Source: Alphaproteobacteria bacterium MarineAlpha3_Bin4 (GTDB lineage: Bacteria > Pseudomonadota > Alphaproteobacteria > Rhodospirillales > Casp-alpha2). From it: a stretch of DNA of 17,192 nt. The notes beneath the pieces were generated by a model, which worked only from the letters and a program-made list of their open reading frames with translations, did no database searches and was not told the DNA's origin. The position numbers were made by a program, and so were the translations under genes. Positions 7,567 to 16,704 of this stretch are shown in pieces. Location of the stretch: assembly GCA_002938045.1 (NCBI GenBank), contig PTLJ01000007.1:1-17192 (forward strand), read 5' to 3'. Position 1 is the stretch's first letter. Each line of letters opens with the position of its first letter.

Positions 7567-7839
7567 TCATCCGGCACCCAATCGTACAGGTTCAAGGTGG
7601 GGTTTATAGGCGCCACTCTGTCCCGCCGCCTTGACGTGAAGGGCGATGCATCCACCACACCTGACGGCGACAGCGATCTCGGTGGCGATCAGTTCCTTGG
7701 TCTTAGCGTCGAGCCGACTGTCAATTTGGGCGGCCGTAGCCAGGGCCGAGAAGCTTTTCATGGTTTTGGGGATTCCATGGCGCAATACAGCGATTACGCT
7801 GCTGAGTTTGTTGGCCAACTTAAGGGATTTCTTGCCCAT
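7567..7839 (-). CDS. AhpD/carboxymuconolactone decarboxylase-like protein, C-terminally shortened
   Basis: This 90-residue frame starts at ATG 7839 with AAGGA upstream. KTKELIATEIAVAVRCGGCIAL (from residue 46) is the hallmark of the small carboxymuconolactone decarboxylase/AhpD-like family, with the redox motif Cys61-x-x-Cys64-x-x-x-His68. Members of this kind are typically about 105-115 residues and end with a glycine-rich helix after the KAA...GA stretch. Here the sequence departs right after GA (residue 77) into YKPHLEPVRLGAG and stops, so the last helix is missing. I could not find the missing part in another frame downstream. It may be a 3'-truncated pseudogene or a short active variant, since the CxxC-x3-H is intact. 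It lies 77 bases downstream of cysS on the same strand. Confidence 0.65.
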   Translation of the reverse strand: MGKKSLKLANKLSSVIAVLRHGIPKTMKSFSALATAAQIDSRLDAKTKELIATEIAVAVRCGGCIALHVKAAGQSGAYKPHLEPVRLGAG

Positions 7840-7841
7840 GG

Positions 7842-7863
7842 CCGGCGCTTCCTTGAGCGCCGG
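7842..7863 (-). promoter_or_regulatory. Perfect 8-bp hairpin with the ribosome site in its loop, directly before the AhpD-like start
   Basis: On the minus strand the arms CCGGCGCT and AGCGCCGG are perfect complements, separated by a six-base loop CAAGGA that contains the only Shine-Dalgarno-like sequence for the AhpD-like gene. The ATG begins two bases after the stem. The folded form would probably hamper initiation, and the site lies in the cysS-to-AhpD spacer. No T-run follows, so a rho-independent terminator is unlikely. Confidence 0.5.
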
Positions 7864-7916
7864 TCGCCGGATTCTGTCGGATTGCTGACGAGCTTACCTA
7901 CTTTTATTTATGTGGG

Positions 7917-9296
7917 TCATCCGCGTCGCCAAGTAGTGGTGTTGGTGCTGTCCTCAAGGAACACGTTGTCAGCTGCTAACCGGTCACGGATTTCATCGGC
8001 ACAGGCGAAGTCTTTGTTCGCGCGCGCTTTCCTTCGTTCGGCGATCAGCGTCTCGATGGCTTCGTCGCCGAGGCCGCCCCCGGTCGCCTTCGGCTGCCAC
8101 CGGAACCAATGCTCCGGATTCTGTTGAAGCAAGCCGAGAACTCCGCCCGCGGCTAATAGTTGTCCCTTCACGGCGACCTTGCTATCACCGCCTGACTTAT
8201 TCATGTCGCTGACGATCTTATGCAGTTCGGAGAGCGCCAACGGCGTGTTGAGATCGTCGCCAAGCGCATCGACGGTGCCGGTTGGGATATCGTCTCCTAA
8301 CGCCCCCAAATCATCGGCGCTGCGCAACACACCGTAAAACCGATCCAGCTCTGTCTTTGCCTCCCTGAGCCCGCCCTTGGTGAAGTCGAGCGGCTGACGG
8401 TAGTGGGTCTTCAACAGAAGTAGCCGAATCGCCTCGCCGGGAAACTCATCAAGAAGATCATGTACAGTGTAGAAGTTGCCGAGCGACTTCGACATCTTCT
8501 TGCCCTCGGCCATCAGATAGCCGTTGTGCATCCAGTATTTAGCGAAGGTACCGGAGCCCTGGGCAGAGAGGCTCTGCGCAATTTCGTTCTCGTGGTGGGG
8601 GAAGATTAGGTCCTGGCCTCCGCCGTGGATATCGAAGCTGTCGCCAAGGTGCTTGGCACTCATAACTGAGCATTCGATGTGCCAGCCTGGCCGACCGCGG
8701 CCCCAAGGGCTGTCCCAGCCAGGTGTCTCTGCGTCGGACGGCTTCCACAGCACGAAATCCTGTGGATCGCGCTTGTAGGGCACCACGTCGACTCGAGCGC
8801 CGGCGATGATCTCACGCTCATCCAACCGCGACAGCCGCCCGTATTGGGGCATTGACGGCACGTTGAACAGGACATGCTTCTCGGCCTCGTAGGCATGGCC
8901 CTTGGCAATCAGGTCCTCGATCATCGCCTGCATTTCCTTGATGTACTCAGTGGCGCGCGGCTCGACGTCGGGCGGCAGCGCACCCAGCGCCGCCATGTCG
9001 ACGTGGAAGGCCTCGGTAGTGCGCATCGTGATCGAGCGTATGTCCTCGCCGGTCTCCCGCGCGGCGTTGTTGATCTTGTCGTCGATGTCGGTGATGTTGC
9101 GGACGTAGGTGACTTTGGGATAGAGCCGGCGCAATAGCCTAACCAGGACGTCGAAGACGACCACGGGTCGAGCATTGCCGATATGCGCGTAGTCGTAGAC
9201 CGTCGGCCCACAGACGTAGATCCGCACGTGGCCCGCGTCGTGTGCGACGAAGTCGACCTTTTCGCGGCTCAGCGTGTCGTGAATGCGCAGCGTCAT
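7917..9296 (-). CDS. cysS: Cysteinyl-tRNA synthetase
   Basis: 459 residues, the normal length. The class I enzyme charges tRNA-Cys with cysteine in the cytosol. [17 protein letters not shown] (Cys29 and the HIGN form of HIGH at 38-41) and KKMSKSLGN (KMSKS at 267-271) are the ATP-binding signatures. The zinc ligands Cys29, Cys209, His234 and Glu238 are present, nearly the same numbering as in the E. coli enzyme. [20 protein letters not shown] and [18 protein letters not shown] are typical. The C-terminal helical anticodon-binding part ends with a CADEIRDRL stretch. ATG 9296-9294 overlaps the TGA of nadE (ATGA), so translation is likely coupled. Nothing is abnormal in the enzyme itself. Confidence 0.97.
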   Translation of the reverse strand: MTLRIHDTLSREKVDFVAHDAGHVRIYVCGPTVYDYAHIGNARPVVVFDVLVRLLRRLYPKVTYVRNITDIDDKINNAARETGEDIRSITMRTTEAFHVDMAALGALPPDVEPRATEYIKEMQAMIEDLIAKGHAYEAEKHVLFNVPSMPQYGRLSRLDEREIIAGARVDVVPYKRDPQDFVLWKPSDAETPGWDSPWGRGRPGWHIECSVMSAKHLGDSFDIHGGGQDLIFPHHENEIAQSLSAQGSGTFAKYWMHNGYLMAEGKKMSKSLGNFYTVHDLLDEFPGEAIRLLLLKTHYRQPLDFTKGGLREAKTELDRFYGVLRSADDLGALGDDIPTGTVDALGDDLNTPLALSELHKIVSDMNKSGGDSKVAVKGQLLAAGGVLGLLQQNPEHWFRWQPKATGGGLGDEAIETLIAERRKARANKDFACADEIRDRLAADNVFLEDSTNTTTWRRG

Positions 9297-10954
9297 AAAT
9301 TTCCTGTGAACCTATTGGTGAGCGGATAGCGGCGGTCGCGGCCGAAGGCGCGGCGCGTGACCTTGACCCCCGGCGGTGACTGGCGGCGCTTGTATTCCGC
9401 CCGGTTTAGCATGCGCCAGACTCGGCGCACCGTCTCAGTATCGAAACTGCGCTCAACCGCCTCTTCGACTGATAGTTCTTCCTCGATGAGGCACCGGAGC
9501 ACGCCATCGAGCACCTCGTAGGGCGGCAGGGTGTCCTGGTCCGTTTGGTCGGGCTTGAGTTCGGCTGACGGCGGCTTGGTGATGATGCGTTCCGGGATCG
9601 CGCGCGTGTCGGGACCGAGGCAGCACGACGGTTTCTGCTCGTTGCGCCAGCGCGCGAGGGCAAAGACGGTCGTCTTGTAGACGTCCTTCAACACCGAATA
9701 ACCCCCGCACATGTCGCCATAGAGTGTCGCGTAACCGACCGACATCTCCGATTTGTTTCCCGTCGACAGGACGATGTATCCAAACTTATTAGAGATCGCC
9801 ATCAGCGTTAGTCCGCGAGCGCGGGCCTGGATGTTTTCTTCCGTGGTGTCGAGCGAATGCCCGACGAACAAATCATTGAGCATATCGTCGAAGGCGTCCA
9901 TAGCGTCTTTGATCGGAATGGTGTCCAGCTTGACGCCAATCAGGCGAGCGCACTCGGCGGCGTCCTTGAGGCTATGTTTAGAGGTGTAGGGCGACGGCAT
10001 CATCACGCAGTGGACGCGGTCGGCGCCGACGGCGTCAACGGCGACGGCGGCTGAGAGCGCGCTGTCTATGCCGCCCGAAAGGCCTATCAGGACGCCGGGG
10101 AATAAGTTTTTATCGACGTAGTCGCGGAGTCCCAGCACCATAGCCCGGTAAGTCGATTCCAAGAGCTCCGGCATCTTCGTGATAGCTCTGTTCTCGCAGG
10201 CCCAGGTGTCCCCTTGGAGCTGCCACCGGGTCGCCAGCACCCGCTCCTCGAAGGCGGCCGCCTTCGCGACGAGGCTGCAGTCTGCGCCAAGCGCGAAGGA
10301 GGCGCCGTCGAACACCAGTTCATCCTGGCCACCGACCTGATTAACGTAGATTAGCGGCAGTTTCGATTCTGTCACCCGGGCGACGGCATAGTTGAGGCGT
10401 TCATCGATTTTGTCGATCTCGAACGGCGAGCCATTGATGACGATCAGTACATTGGCGCCCGATTCGTAGAGGCTTTCGGCGACGTCCGGAAACCACATGT
10501 CCTCGCAGATCATGACCCCCAGCCTGACACCGCGGAACGGGATCGGCCCCGGCAGTGGGCCGGCGGTGAATATCCGTTTTTCGTCGAAGACCCCGTAGTT
10601 CGGCAACTCGTGCTTGAGACGGATGGCAGAGATTTCACCGCCGTCGAGCAGCAGCGCCGCGTTGTACAACAGGCCGTCAACGTGCCAAGGTGCGCCAATC
10701 AGAATGCCAGGGCCGCCGTCGCCAGTCTTGGCCGCGAGTGACTCGACGCCAGTGATGATGGCGTCCTGGAAGACCCGCTTGAGAACCAGATCTTCCGGAG
10801 GATAGCCGCATACAACCAATTCTCCAAAGATGACGAGATCCGCGCCCGCGGTCGCAGCGTCGACGCGGGCGGCGCGGATGATGTTCAGGTTGCCGTCGAT
10901 ATCACCGACGGTAGGGTTGATCTGGGCCAACGTGATGCCGAGCGAGTCGGTCAT
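9293..10954 (-). CDS. nadE: Glutamine-dependent NAD+ synthetase
   Basis: From ATG 10954 the protein has 553 residues, matching the two-domain bacterial form. The N-terminal nitrilase-like glutaminase (about 1-260) has the catalytic triad Glu45 (FGELVVCGYPPEDL), Lys114 (RLKHELPNYGVFDE) and Cys150 (MICEDMWFPD). It supplies ammonia to the C-terminal synthetase domain, whose ATP pyrophosphatase loop is SGGIDS at 293-298, followed by STGNKSEMSVGYATLYGDM. The enzyme converts nicotinic acid adenine dinucleotide to NAD+, the last step of synthesis. The frame continues 37 codons upstream, but MTDSLGITLAQINPTVGDI is where family homology normally begins. Its TGA overlaps the cysS ATG. A nicotinate phosphoribosyltransferase-like gene of the same pathway lies upstream on the same strand, beyond one opposite-strand gene. 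Confidence 0.96.
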   Translation of the reverse strand: MTDSLGITLAQINPTVGDIDGNLNIIRAARVDAATAGADLVIFGELVVCGYPPEDLVLKRVFQDAIITGVESLAAKTGDGGPGILIGAPWHVDGLLYNAALLLDGGEISAIRLKHELPNYGVFDEKRIFTAGPLPGPIPFRGVRLGVMICEDMWFPDVAESLYESGANVLIVINGSPFEIDKIDERLNYAVARVTESKLPLIYVNQVGGQDELVFDGASFALGADCSLVAKAAAFEERVLATRWQLQGDTWACENRAITKMPELLESTYRAMVLGLRDYVDKNLFPGVLIGLSGGIDSALSAAVAVDAVGADRVHCVMMPSPYTSKHSLKDAAECARLIGVKLDTIPIKDAMDAFDDMLNDLFVGHSLDTTEENIQARARGLTLMAISNKFGYIVLSTGNKSEMSVGYATLYGDMCGGYSVLKDVYKTTVFALARWRNEQKPSCCLGPDTRAIPERIITKPPSAELKPDQTDQDTLPPYEVLDGVLRCLIEEELSVEEAVERSFDTETVRRVWRMLNRAEYKRRQSPPGVKVTRRAFGRDRRYPLTNRFTGNL

Positions 10955-11174
10955 GCAGACGGTACTAGACGCCACCTTTCGGGCTGTCAACGCCGCCAGT
11001 CGCCGAAGCGCTGGAATTAGGGCCGGAAAATTCATATTATTTTGGCACAATGGCAAGACGATCAAAATCGACGGAAGTCTTCATAACAGGTGAAAGGTCA
11101 AAGACGCGCTGCCGCCAAAGCCGGAACCGACAACTACGCTCGCTGCCGGTGGGTAGGCGGCCGCCATCGTGACC

Positions 11175-11978
11175 ATGCCAGAGGACAAGCCGGGCGCCAA
11201 GAAAGCACCGGCAGCACTCCGTTCGCCCAAGGAAAGCAGCAGCGTGATGGCGGAAACCGTCGTCAATTCGTTCATCGAAACCCTCAAGGCAGAGGCTACC
11301 CGGCGCGGCGGATCTCTCATGGTCGCCGATCTCGACAACCTAAAATCCGAGTTTTCTGATCAGATAAAGGCTCTGACCGGCGTTTTCGAGGATTCGTTCG
11401 ACGCCTTCGCCAAGGCCCGCGAAATGGCCGAATTGGATAGGAAGCGGGATCTCCCATTCGGCCGTATCGTCATCAAACAGTTCTCGCATTTGTTCGCCGA
11501 ACGCGACGGATTTGACCGAGTAACGCGTCGCATTTTGCCTGGGTTCTCCTTGGCCCTGAACATGATGCTCGGCACCGAAGCGGTCGAGGAATGCCAGGAG
11601 AACTGCCGCCTAATAGTTGCCCGCATGCGTGAGGAAAGGGGCGATGTCTTCGATTGGGACGATGTCTATTCGTCACAGGAAATAGGCGCCATCGTGCTCG
11701 ACACCCAGGTTAAGGTGGCAGCGCATTTCGCTGATTACGAGAAGCGGCGCGAATGGTTCATGGAGTTGATTAACAACCACCTGACTCCAGCCGAGAATTC
11801 GTCGAAGAACGATGCCGAATGGAAACTAACGTTGGGCGGCGTCAAGAACTTCCTCAATGCCCTACTCAGCAGCTTAAAGGTGATTACAGACACCGATTCG
11901 GGTAAGGTGCGGATCGCCAAGCGGCACGGCGCTGACACCACCGACGCCGTGTGCCGCGTCCTCAGGCGTATCGGATAG
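11175..11978 (+). CDS. Unrecognised conserved-looking protein, 267 residues
   Basis: I do not recognise this protein. From ATG 11175 (GTG 11169 and ATG 11247 are alternatives) it has 267 residues with no signal peptide or membrane segment. It looks mostly alpha-helical: a Pro/Lys/Ser-rich N-terminal 25 residues, a helical stretch at 25-90 with many acidic and basic residues (FEDSFDAFAKAREMAELDRK), a central part including EECQENCRLIVARMREERGD (Cys140, Cys144) and a C-terminal part rich in Lys/Asp. The codon pattern looks like its neighbours and the long frame is clean, so I take it as real. It is transcribed divergently from nadE across about 220 bases and converges on the phosphoribosyltransferase gene, ending 20 bases from it. 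Nothing suggests an enzyme class. Confidence 0.72.
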   Translation: MPEDKPGAKKAPAALRSPKESSSVMAETVVNSFIETLKAEATRRGGSLMVADLDNLKSEFSDQIKALTGVFEDSFDAFAKAREMAELDRKRDLPFGRIVIKQFSHLFAERDGFDRVTRRILPGFSLALNMMLGTEAVEECQENCRLIVARMREERGDVFDWDDVYSSQEIGAIVLDTQVKVAAHFADYEKRREWFMELINNHLTPAENSSKNDAEWKLTLGGVKNFLNALLSSLKVITDTDSGKVRIAKRHGADTTDAVCRVLRRIG

Positions 11979-11998
11979 CGCACCTTCCCCGGGGGCAG

Positions 11999-13168
11999 TC
12001 ACTTATCTTTCAGATCTTTCAGAAGGAACTCGCGGCCTAGTTTGACCGAAGGCCTACCGCCATAGGCGACAATGTCGGCCGTAACGTAGGTCTCCGGCCA
12101 ACTCTCAGGCAGGAACGAGCCCGTCCCGATCACGTCGATGGGGGCCTTGACGTCGGCCATGACTTTGCATTTTGCAACCCCAAACCCGGATGAGGCAACG
12201 ATCCTGACGCGTTCGAACCCGGCTGAATCTAATTTGTCGCGCATATGGAAGATGGCTGCCGCCGAGACCCCGGTGCCGGTCAGGAAGCGAAGCTCCGCCT
12301 CGTTTCGGTAGCGGCGAATGGCGAGTGGCACGTGCCGTTCGAGCACTGCATAGGAAGCCTGTGGGTCAAGGCCCTCTAAAAAACGCCCGCCGTGGGTGTC
12401 GAGTCGCACGCTCAACTTGCCTTCGGATGCCATCTGCGGAAAGCGCCGGCAGACGGTCAGCGTATCCGTGATCTCCCGGCCATAGTAATCGGGTAGTATG
12501 GTTAGCGGTTCGTCAGGAAAGGTCTCGATGAACATCTCGGCCGCCTTGAGGGTGGAACCGGCGTATCCAATCAAAGCATGGGGCGTCGTGCCCATGCCGT
12601 CTTCGTTGCCAAAATAGTTGGCGGTGGCGCGCGTCGCGTTGCCAACGAACCCCTTGGCGCCAACCTGGTTCTGGGCCGCTTTCGATCCCACAGATGCGGC
12701 GTAGGCCATCATGTCGGCCATCTCGGTGCCGGTGCAGTGACGCGCGTCCATCGCCATGAAGCTAACGTCGGGTAGCTCGACACACATAGTGAATGCGTTG
12801 TTGGCGGCGACGCAGGCGGCGCCCAGCTTCTGAAGATAGAGCGTTTCCAGATCAACCAGGTGAAAGAAGGATCCGGTGATATAAATTAGAGGTTCGCCCG
12901 CGCCGACCCACTGCCCTTCGTCGTAATTAAGTTTGATTCCAAACTCGACCCTGCGCTCGGCGGCCGTCGCTTCCAGCCACTCGACCATCAGCTTGGGTGC
13001 AAAAATCACCGGTCGGCGCATGAACACCGCATAGGTAACCTCCCTGTCGCCGAAGCGCTCAATCGTTTCCTTGGTCTTAAGAAAGTAATGGTCGCTCCAG
13101 CCGGAGATCTCGTCGTGCGACGGCTTGGCCGGGGCCTTCCAGCTCGCCGATTTCGGTTTATCCGACAT
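11999..13168 (-). CDS. Nicotinate phosphoribosyltransferase family protein
   Basis: This 389-residue protein has the layout of the NAPRTase family: an N-terminal YFLKTKETIERFGD, the barrel part with FMAMDARHCTGTEM (138-150), GTTPHALIGYAGST (193-206), the phosphate-site segment VRLDTHGGRFLEG (254-266), GVSAAAI and VIGTGSFLPE near the C-terminus, as in phosphoribosyl-binding loops. NAPRTase joins nicotinate to PRPP to give nicotinate mononucleotide, entering the Preiss-Handler NAD salvage route. This shorter form is unlike E. coli PncB, so whether its base is nicotinate or a related compound is not certain. The start ATG 13168 has a strong GGAGGGCAAGG upstream, and the gene follows the DAHP synthase gene by 39 bases. 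Confidence 0.83.
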   Translation of the reverse strand: MSDKPKSASWKAPAKPSHDEISGWSDHYFLKTKETIERFGDREVTYAVFMRRPVIFAPKLMVEWLEATAAERRVEFGIKLNYDEGQWVGAGEPLIYITGSFFHLVDLETLYLQKLGAACVAANNAFTMCVELPDVSFMAMDARHCTGTEMADMMAYAASVGSKAAQNQVGAKGFVGNATRATANYFGNEDGMGTTPHALIGYAGSTLKAAEMFIETFPDEPLTILPDYYGREITDTLTVCRRFPQMASEGKLSVRLDTHGGRFLEGLDPQASYAVLERHVPLAIRRYRNEAELRFLTGTGVSAAAIFHMRDKLDSAGFERVRIVASSGFGVAKCKVMADVKAPIDVIGTGSFLPESWPETYVTADIVAYGGRPSVKLGREFLLKDLKDK

Positions 13169-13207
13169 CGCCCTTGCCCTCCGCTTGGTTGGCCGGCGTG
13201 AGCGCGC

Positions 13208-14593
13208 TCAGGACCGGGCCGCTGCCTTCTTGACCGGTTCCTGAATCCGCGCACCCTTCAAGGTCTCGGCCAGCAGGAACGCCAATTCCAGGGACTGCTG
13301 GGCATTGAGGCGCGGATCGCAATGAGTGTGATAGCGATTACTGAGGTCATCGTCGCCTATTGCCTGTGCACCGCCGGTGCACTCGGTTACGTCCTGGCCG
13401 GTCATCTCGAAATGCACGCCGCCAGCGTAGGTCCCTTCCGCCTTGTGGATGCCGAAGAAGCCGCGAACCTCGGAAAGAATACTGTCGACCGGACGAGTTT
13501 TGAAGCCGGTCGAACTCTTGATCGTGTTGCCATGCATGGGGTCGGAAACCCAAACCACCCGCTTGCCTTCGCGCTCGACGGCGCGTATCAGCGGCGGCAG
13601 GCCCTTCTCGATATTGTCGGCGCCCATGCGTACGATGACCGTTAGCCGCCCCACTTCGTTGCCCGGGTTAAGGATGTCGATCAATTTTAGCATCTCGTCT
13701 GGATCCAACGACGGGCCGACCTTGAAAGCCAGCGGATTAGATATGCCGCGGGCGAACTCGACGTGCGCGCCGTCCGGTTGGCGGGTACGGTCGCCGATCC
13801 AGAGCAAATGCGCTGACGTGTCGTACCAGTCGCCCGAGGTCGAATCGATGCGCGTCATCGGTTCCTCGTATTCCAGCAGCAGGGCCTCGTGCGAGGTATA
13901 GAAATCAGTCTCGCGAATTTGTGGCGTCGTTTCTTGTGTCAGCCCGCAAGCGGCCATGAAGGCTAGCGTCTCGTCGAGGCGGTCGGCCAGGTCCTGGTAG
14001 CGTTCGCCCAAGGGACTGTCGGCGACGAAGCTCAGGTTCCACTGGTGTACCTTGTGTAGGTCCGCGTAACCGCCCTGGGCGAAGGCGCGCAGCAGGTTGA
14101 GGGTCGCAGCCGCCTGGTTGTACCCGCGCAACAGTCTCTCTGGGTCGGGTTTGCGGGCCTGTTCCGTGAACTCCATGCCGTTGACCATGTCGCCTCGGTA
14201 GGATTCCAGCGTCACGCCGTTAATGGTCTCGGTCGGAGCCGAGCGCGGCTTAACGAACTGGCCGGCGAGCCGGCCGACCTTTACGATCGGAGAGGCAGCG
14301 CCGAAGGTTAGGACCACGGCCATCTGCAACAAAACCCGGAAAGTGTCGCGGATATTGTCAGGGTGGAACTCGGCAAAGCTCTCAGCGCAATCACCGCCTT
14401 GCAGCAGGAAAGCCTTTCCCTCGCAAACATCGCCGAGGGTGCGTTTCAGTTTCCGGGCCTCACCGGCGAAAACGAGCGGGGGAGATGTGCGGAGTTGCGC
14501 CGAAATCTCGGCGAGCCGTTCAATGTCCTCGTACACGGGGACCTGCCTTATCGGTTTGTCGCGCCAACTATCCGGTGCCCAGCTGTCAGCCAT
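13208..14593 (-). CDS. Class II 3-deoxy-D-arabino-heptulosonate 7-phosphate (DAHP) synthase
   Basis: 461 residues, the plant/mycobacterial-like class II length. It condenses phosphoenolpyruvate and erythrose 4-phosphate, the first step of the shikimate pathway. The metal ligands fit the class: Cys69 ([11 protein letters not shown]), His354 (SDPMHGNT), Glu396 ([10 protein letters not shown]) and Asp426 (THCDPRLN). [20 protein letters not shown] and [20 protein letters not shown] are further signatures. ATG 14593 is preceded by a modest GGACAAAAAA. The gene follows glutathione reductase by 95 bases on the same strand and precedes the NAPRTase-like gene. The C-terminal tail KKAAARS is slightly extended. 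Symbols vary between genomes (aroF/aroG/aroH), so I leave it blank. Confidence 0.95.
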   Translation of the reverse strand: MADSWAPDSWRDKPIRQVPVYEDIERLAEISAQLRTSPPLVFAGEARKLKRTLGDVCEGKAFLLQGGDCAESFAEFHPDNIRDTFRVLLQMAVVLTFGAASPIVKVGRLAGQFVKPRSAPTETINGVTLESYRGDMVNGMEFTEQARKPDPERLLRGYNQAAATLNLLRAFAQGGYADLHKVHQWNLSFVADSPLGERYQDLADRLDETLAFMAACGLTQETTPQIRETDFYTSHEALLLEYEEPMTRIDSTSGDWYDTSAHLLWIGDRTRQPDGAHVEFARGISNPLAFKVGPSLDPDEMLKLIDILNPGNEVGRLTVIVRMGADNIEKGLPPLIRAVEREGKRVVWVSDPMHGNTIKSSTGFKTRPVDSILSEVRGFFGIHKAEGTYAGGVHFEMTGQDVTECTGGAQAIGDDDLSNRYHTHCDPRLNAQQSLELAFLLAETLKGARIQEPVKKAAARS

Positions 14594-14688
14594 TTTTTTG
14601 TCCGTTGATTGCCCAGGCGATGTTCCAGGGCCCGATATAAGCCGGAACGGGCGCTAATTCCAGCGAAACCGTCCGTGCTGCCAATGCC

Positions 14689-16050
14689 TTAGTCGTCGTC
14701 GGGCAGCTTCTTGTGGGTGGTCACGAATTCCTCCGCCGCCGTTGGGTGGATGCCGACGGTAGCGTCGAATTGGGCCTTAGTAGCGCCAGCTTTGAGCGCG
14801 ATACTGATGCCTTGGATAATCTCGGGCGCGTCGACGCCGACCATGTGGCAGCCGAGCACGCGGTCCGACGCGCGATCGACGATGATCTTCATCATCGAGC
14901 TCTCGTCGCGGCCCGACAGCGTGTATTTCATGGGCCGGAAGTTAGACATATAGACGTCGATGGCGCCCCGTTCGCGGGCCTGATCCTCGGTTAGCCCGAC
15001 AGTACCGACCGGTGGCTGGCTGAACACAGCGGAAGGAACGTTGACATAGTCCATCGCCGTTGGTTCGCCGCCGTAGACGGTGTTGACGAAGGCCATCGCT
15101 TCCTCGATGGCAACCGGCGTCAGGTTCATGCGGTCGGTGACGTCACCGATGGCGTAAATGTTGTCGACGGTGGTGCGCGAATACGCGTCGACAACGACGG
15201 CGCCTTTATCGTCGATCTCGGCGCCGACTTCTTCTAGGCCAATATCACGCGAATTCGGCGTGCGTCCGGTGGCGTACATGACCAACTCGGTTGCTACGGC
15301 CTCGCTTGCATTGAGATTAACCGTGAAGCCTTGGTTTGTTTTCTCGATACGCTCGACCTTGGTGCCGCTGTGAAATTTGATCTGTTTGGCTGTCATCTCA
15401 TCACGCAGTGATTCGCGGATGTCTTCGTCGAAGCCGCGCAAGATCATGTCGGCGCGGATGATCTCGTGGACCTCGGTGCCGAGCGCGTTGAAGATGCCGG
15501 CAAACTCGACTGCGATATAGCCGCCTCCGACGATGACAATATGCTTGGGCAAGGCATCGAGATCGAGCGCCTCGTTCGAGGTGATGACGTGCTCGATGCC
15601 GGGAATTTGGGGCATGGTAGGCCAACCGCCGGTGGCGATAAGAATTGTCTCGGTGGTAAGAGATTTGCCGTCGACCTCGACCGTATGGGCGTCGGCGAGG
15701 CGGCCGGTGCCGGCGATCTCGGTGACGCCGGCATTTCTCAGCAAACGATGGTAAACACTCTCCAGCCGTTCCAACTCGGCGTTCTTGTTGGCGATCAGGA
15801 TGGGCCAGTTGAAGACGGGCTCGCCCTGCATCCAGCCATAGCCAGCCGAATCCTCGAAGTCGTGCCCAAAATGGGCGCTGTAGACAAGGAGCTTCTTGGG
15901 CACACAGCCGCGCATTACGCAGGTGCCGCCGGTGCGCAGGTTTTCGACGATTGCGACTCTCTTTCCGTGCTCGCCGGCTACCATCCGCGCCGCGCGCACG
16001 CCACCCGAGCCGGCGCCAATAGTAATTAGGTCAAAATCGTATTTCACCAT
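14689..16050 (-). CDS. gor: Glutathione-disulfide reductase
   Basis: 453 residues, normal length. This FAD flavoenzyme reduces oxidised glutathione with NADPH in the cytosol. The FAD-binding GAGSGG is at 12-17, the redox disulfide at Cys44 and Cys49 (GGTCVMRGCVPKK), and the catalytic His435-Glu440 in HPTAAEE at the dimer interface. The second Rossmann motif GGGYIAVEFAGIFNALG is followed by EIIRADMILRGFDED, whose arginines fit NADPH rather than NADH use. FDATVGIHPTAAEEFV and the Met in CVMRGCV instead of the usual Ile are visible details. The start ATG 16050 has GAGGA at about 9 bases. DAHP synthase follows 95 bases downstream. Mercuric reductase or lipoamide dehydrogenase is less likely, given the active-site pattern and the GR-like layout. 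Confidence 0.95.
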   Translation of the reverse strand: MVKYDFDLITIGAGSGGVRAARMVAGEHGKRVAIVENLRTGGTCVMRGCVPKKLLVYSAHFGHDFEDSAGYGWMQGEPVFNWPILIANKNAELERLESVYHRLLRNAGVTEIAGTGRLADAHTVEVDGKSLTTETILIATGGWPTMPQIPGIEHVITSNEALDLDALPKHIVIVGGGYIAVEFAGIFNALGTEVHEIIRADMILRGFDEDIRESLRDEMTAKQIKFHSGTKVERIEKTNQGFTVNLNASEAVATELVMYATGRTPNSRDIGLEEVGAEIDDKGAVVVDAYSRTTVDNIYAIGDVTDRMNLTPVAIEEAMAFVNTVYGGEPTAMDYVNVPSAVFSQPPVGTVGLTEDQARERGAIDVYMSNFRPMKYTLSGRDESSMMKIIVDRASDRVLGCHMVGVDAPEIIQGISIALKAGATKAQFDATVGIHPTAAEEFVTTHKKLPDDD

Positions 16051-16704
16051 TGCCGATTTTCCTCGATTCGTTCAGTGCGCCTTCGCGCGCTTCGATTCCG
16101 TCGCGCGATTTTTTTCGACACTGGCGTTCGCCGATTGAAAAATTCCGTAGGCGCGATAGGTGCAGGCGTACAACATCCCGATGCTCGAACTCGTGGCTTT
16201 AGCGGGTTTTGCGCTCCGCAATTCCCGGAGTACCGATTTGGGGCTCCCGACGGCGATACGCACCCCGATTTTGCCAACAGCGATGCAACAAGATATTTGG
16301 TCAAATTACCTCCAGGGTCAATTCGTACAGACGGGGCCGCCAAACGTCATTTTGACCGCCGACAAACATATGAATCGCGCCGCAAAACGGCAAGCGCGGT
16401 TGCGGTAAATCAGGGGTGACAGAAATAATCCGCCTATAAATATTCGGTTTTGTATCGGAACCGCCGTTCGGCGCCGTTTCTGGGAGCCCTTGGCTCGGTA
16501 TTGGACGCCCCAATTTCATCGACGAGAGTGGTGCTGGTTTGGCAGGCGATGGTTCCGGGTCCCGGTGGCTTCCGCTAATATCGGCAAAATCCTAGGTTTC
16601 CTTCGGGTCGAAAGCGAACCCAACCTCCGGACCAACAACATCTCTGCTATCGATTGCGGGCCGATAACCGTTTTTGCGGGCGAAATACAGACATCCTCAG
16701 ACAT

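Noticed and set aside
10955..11065. 37-codon upstream extension of nadE
   Set aside because: Family homology begins at MTDSLGITLAQINP; the extension has no visible ribosome site.
11031..11066. Possible nadE promoter (TTGCCA or TTGATC with TAATAT/TATGAA on the minus strand)
   Set aside because: The boxes are attractive and A+T-rich, but spacings come out at 11, 14 or 20 bases, so no proper pair can be supported.
14594..14688. Attenuator or terminator between gor and DAHP synthase
   Set aside because: Only a 5-bp stem (GCCCG/CGGGC) with a long loop and no T-run.
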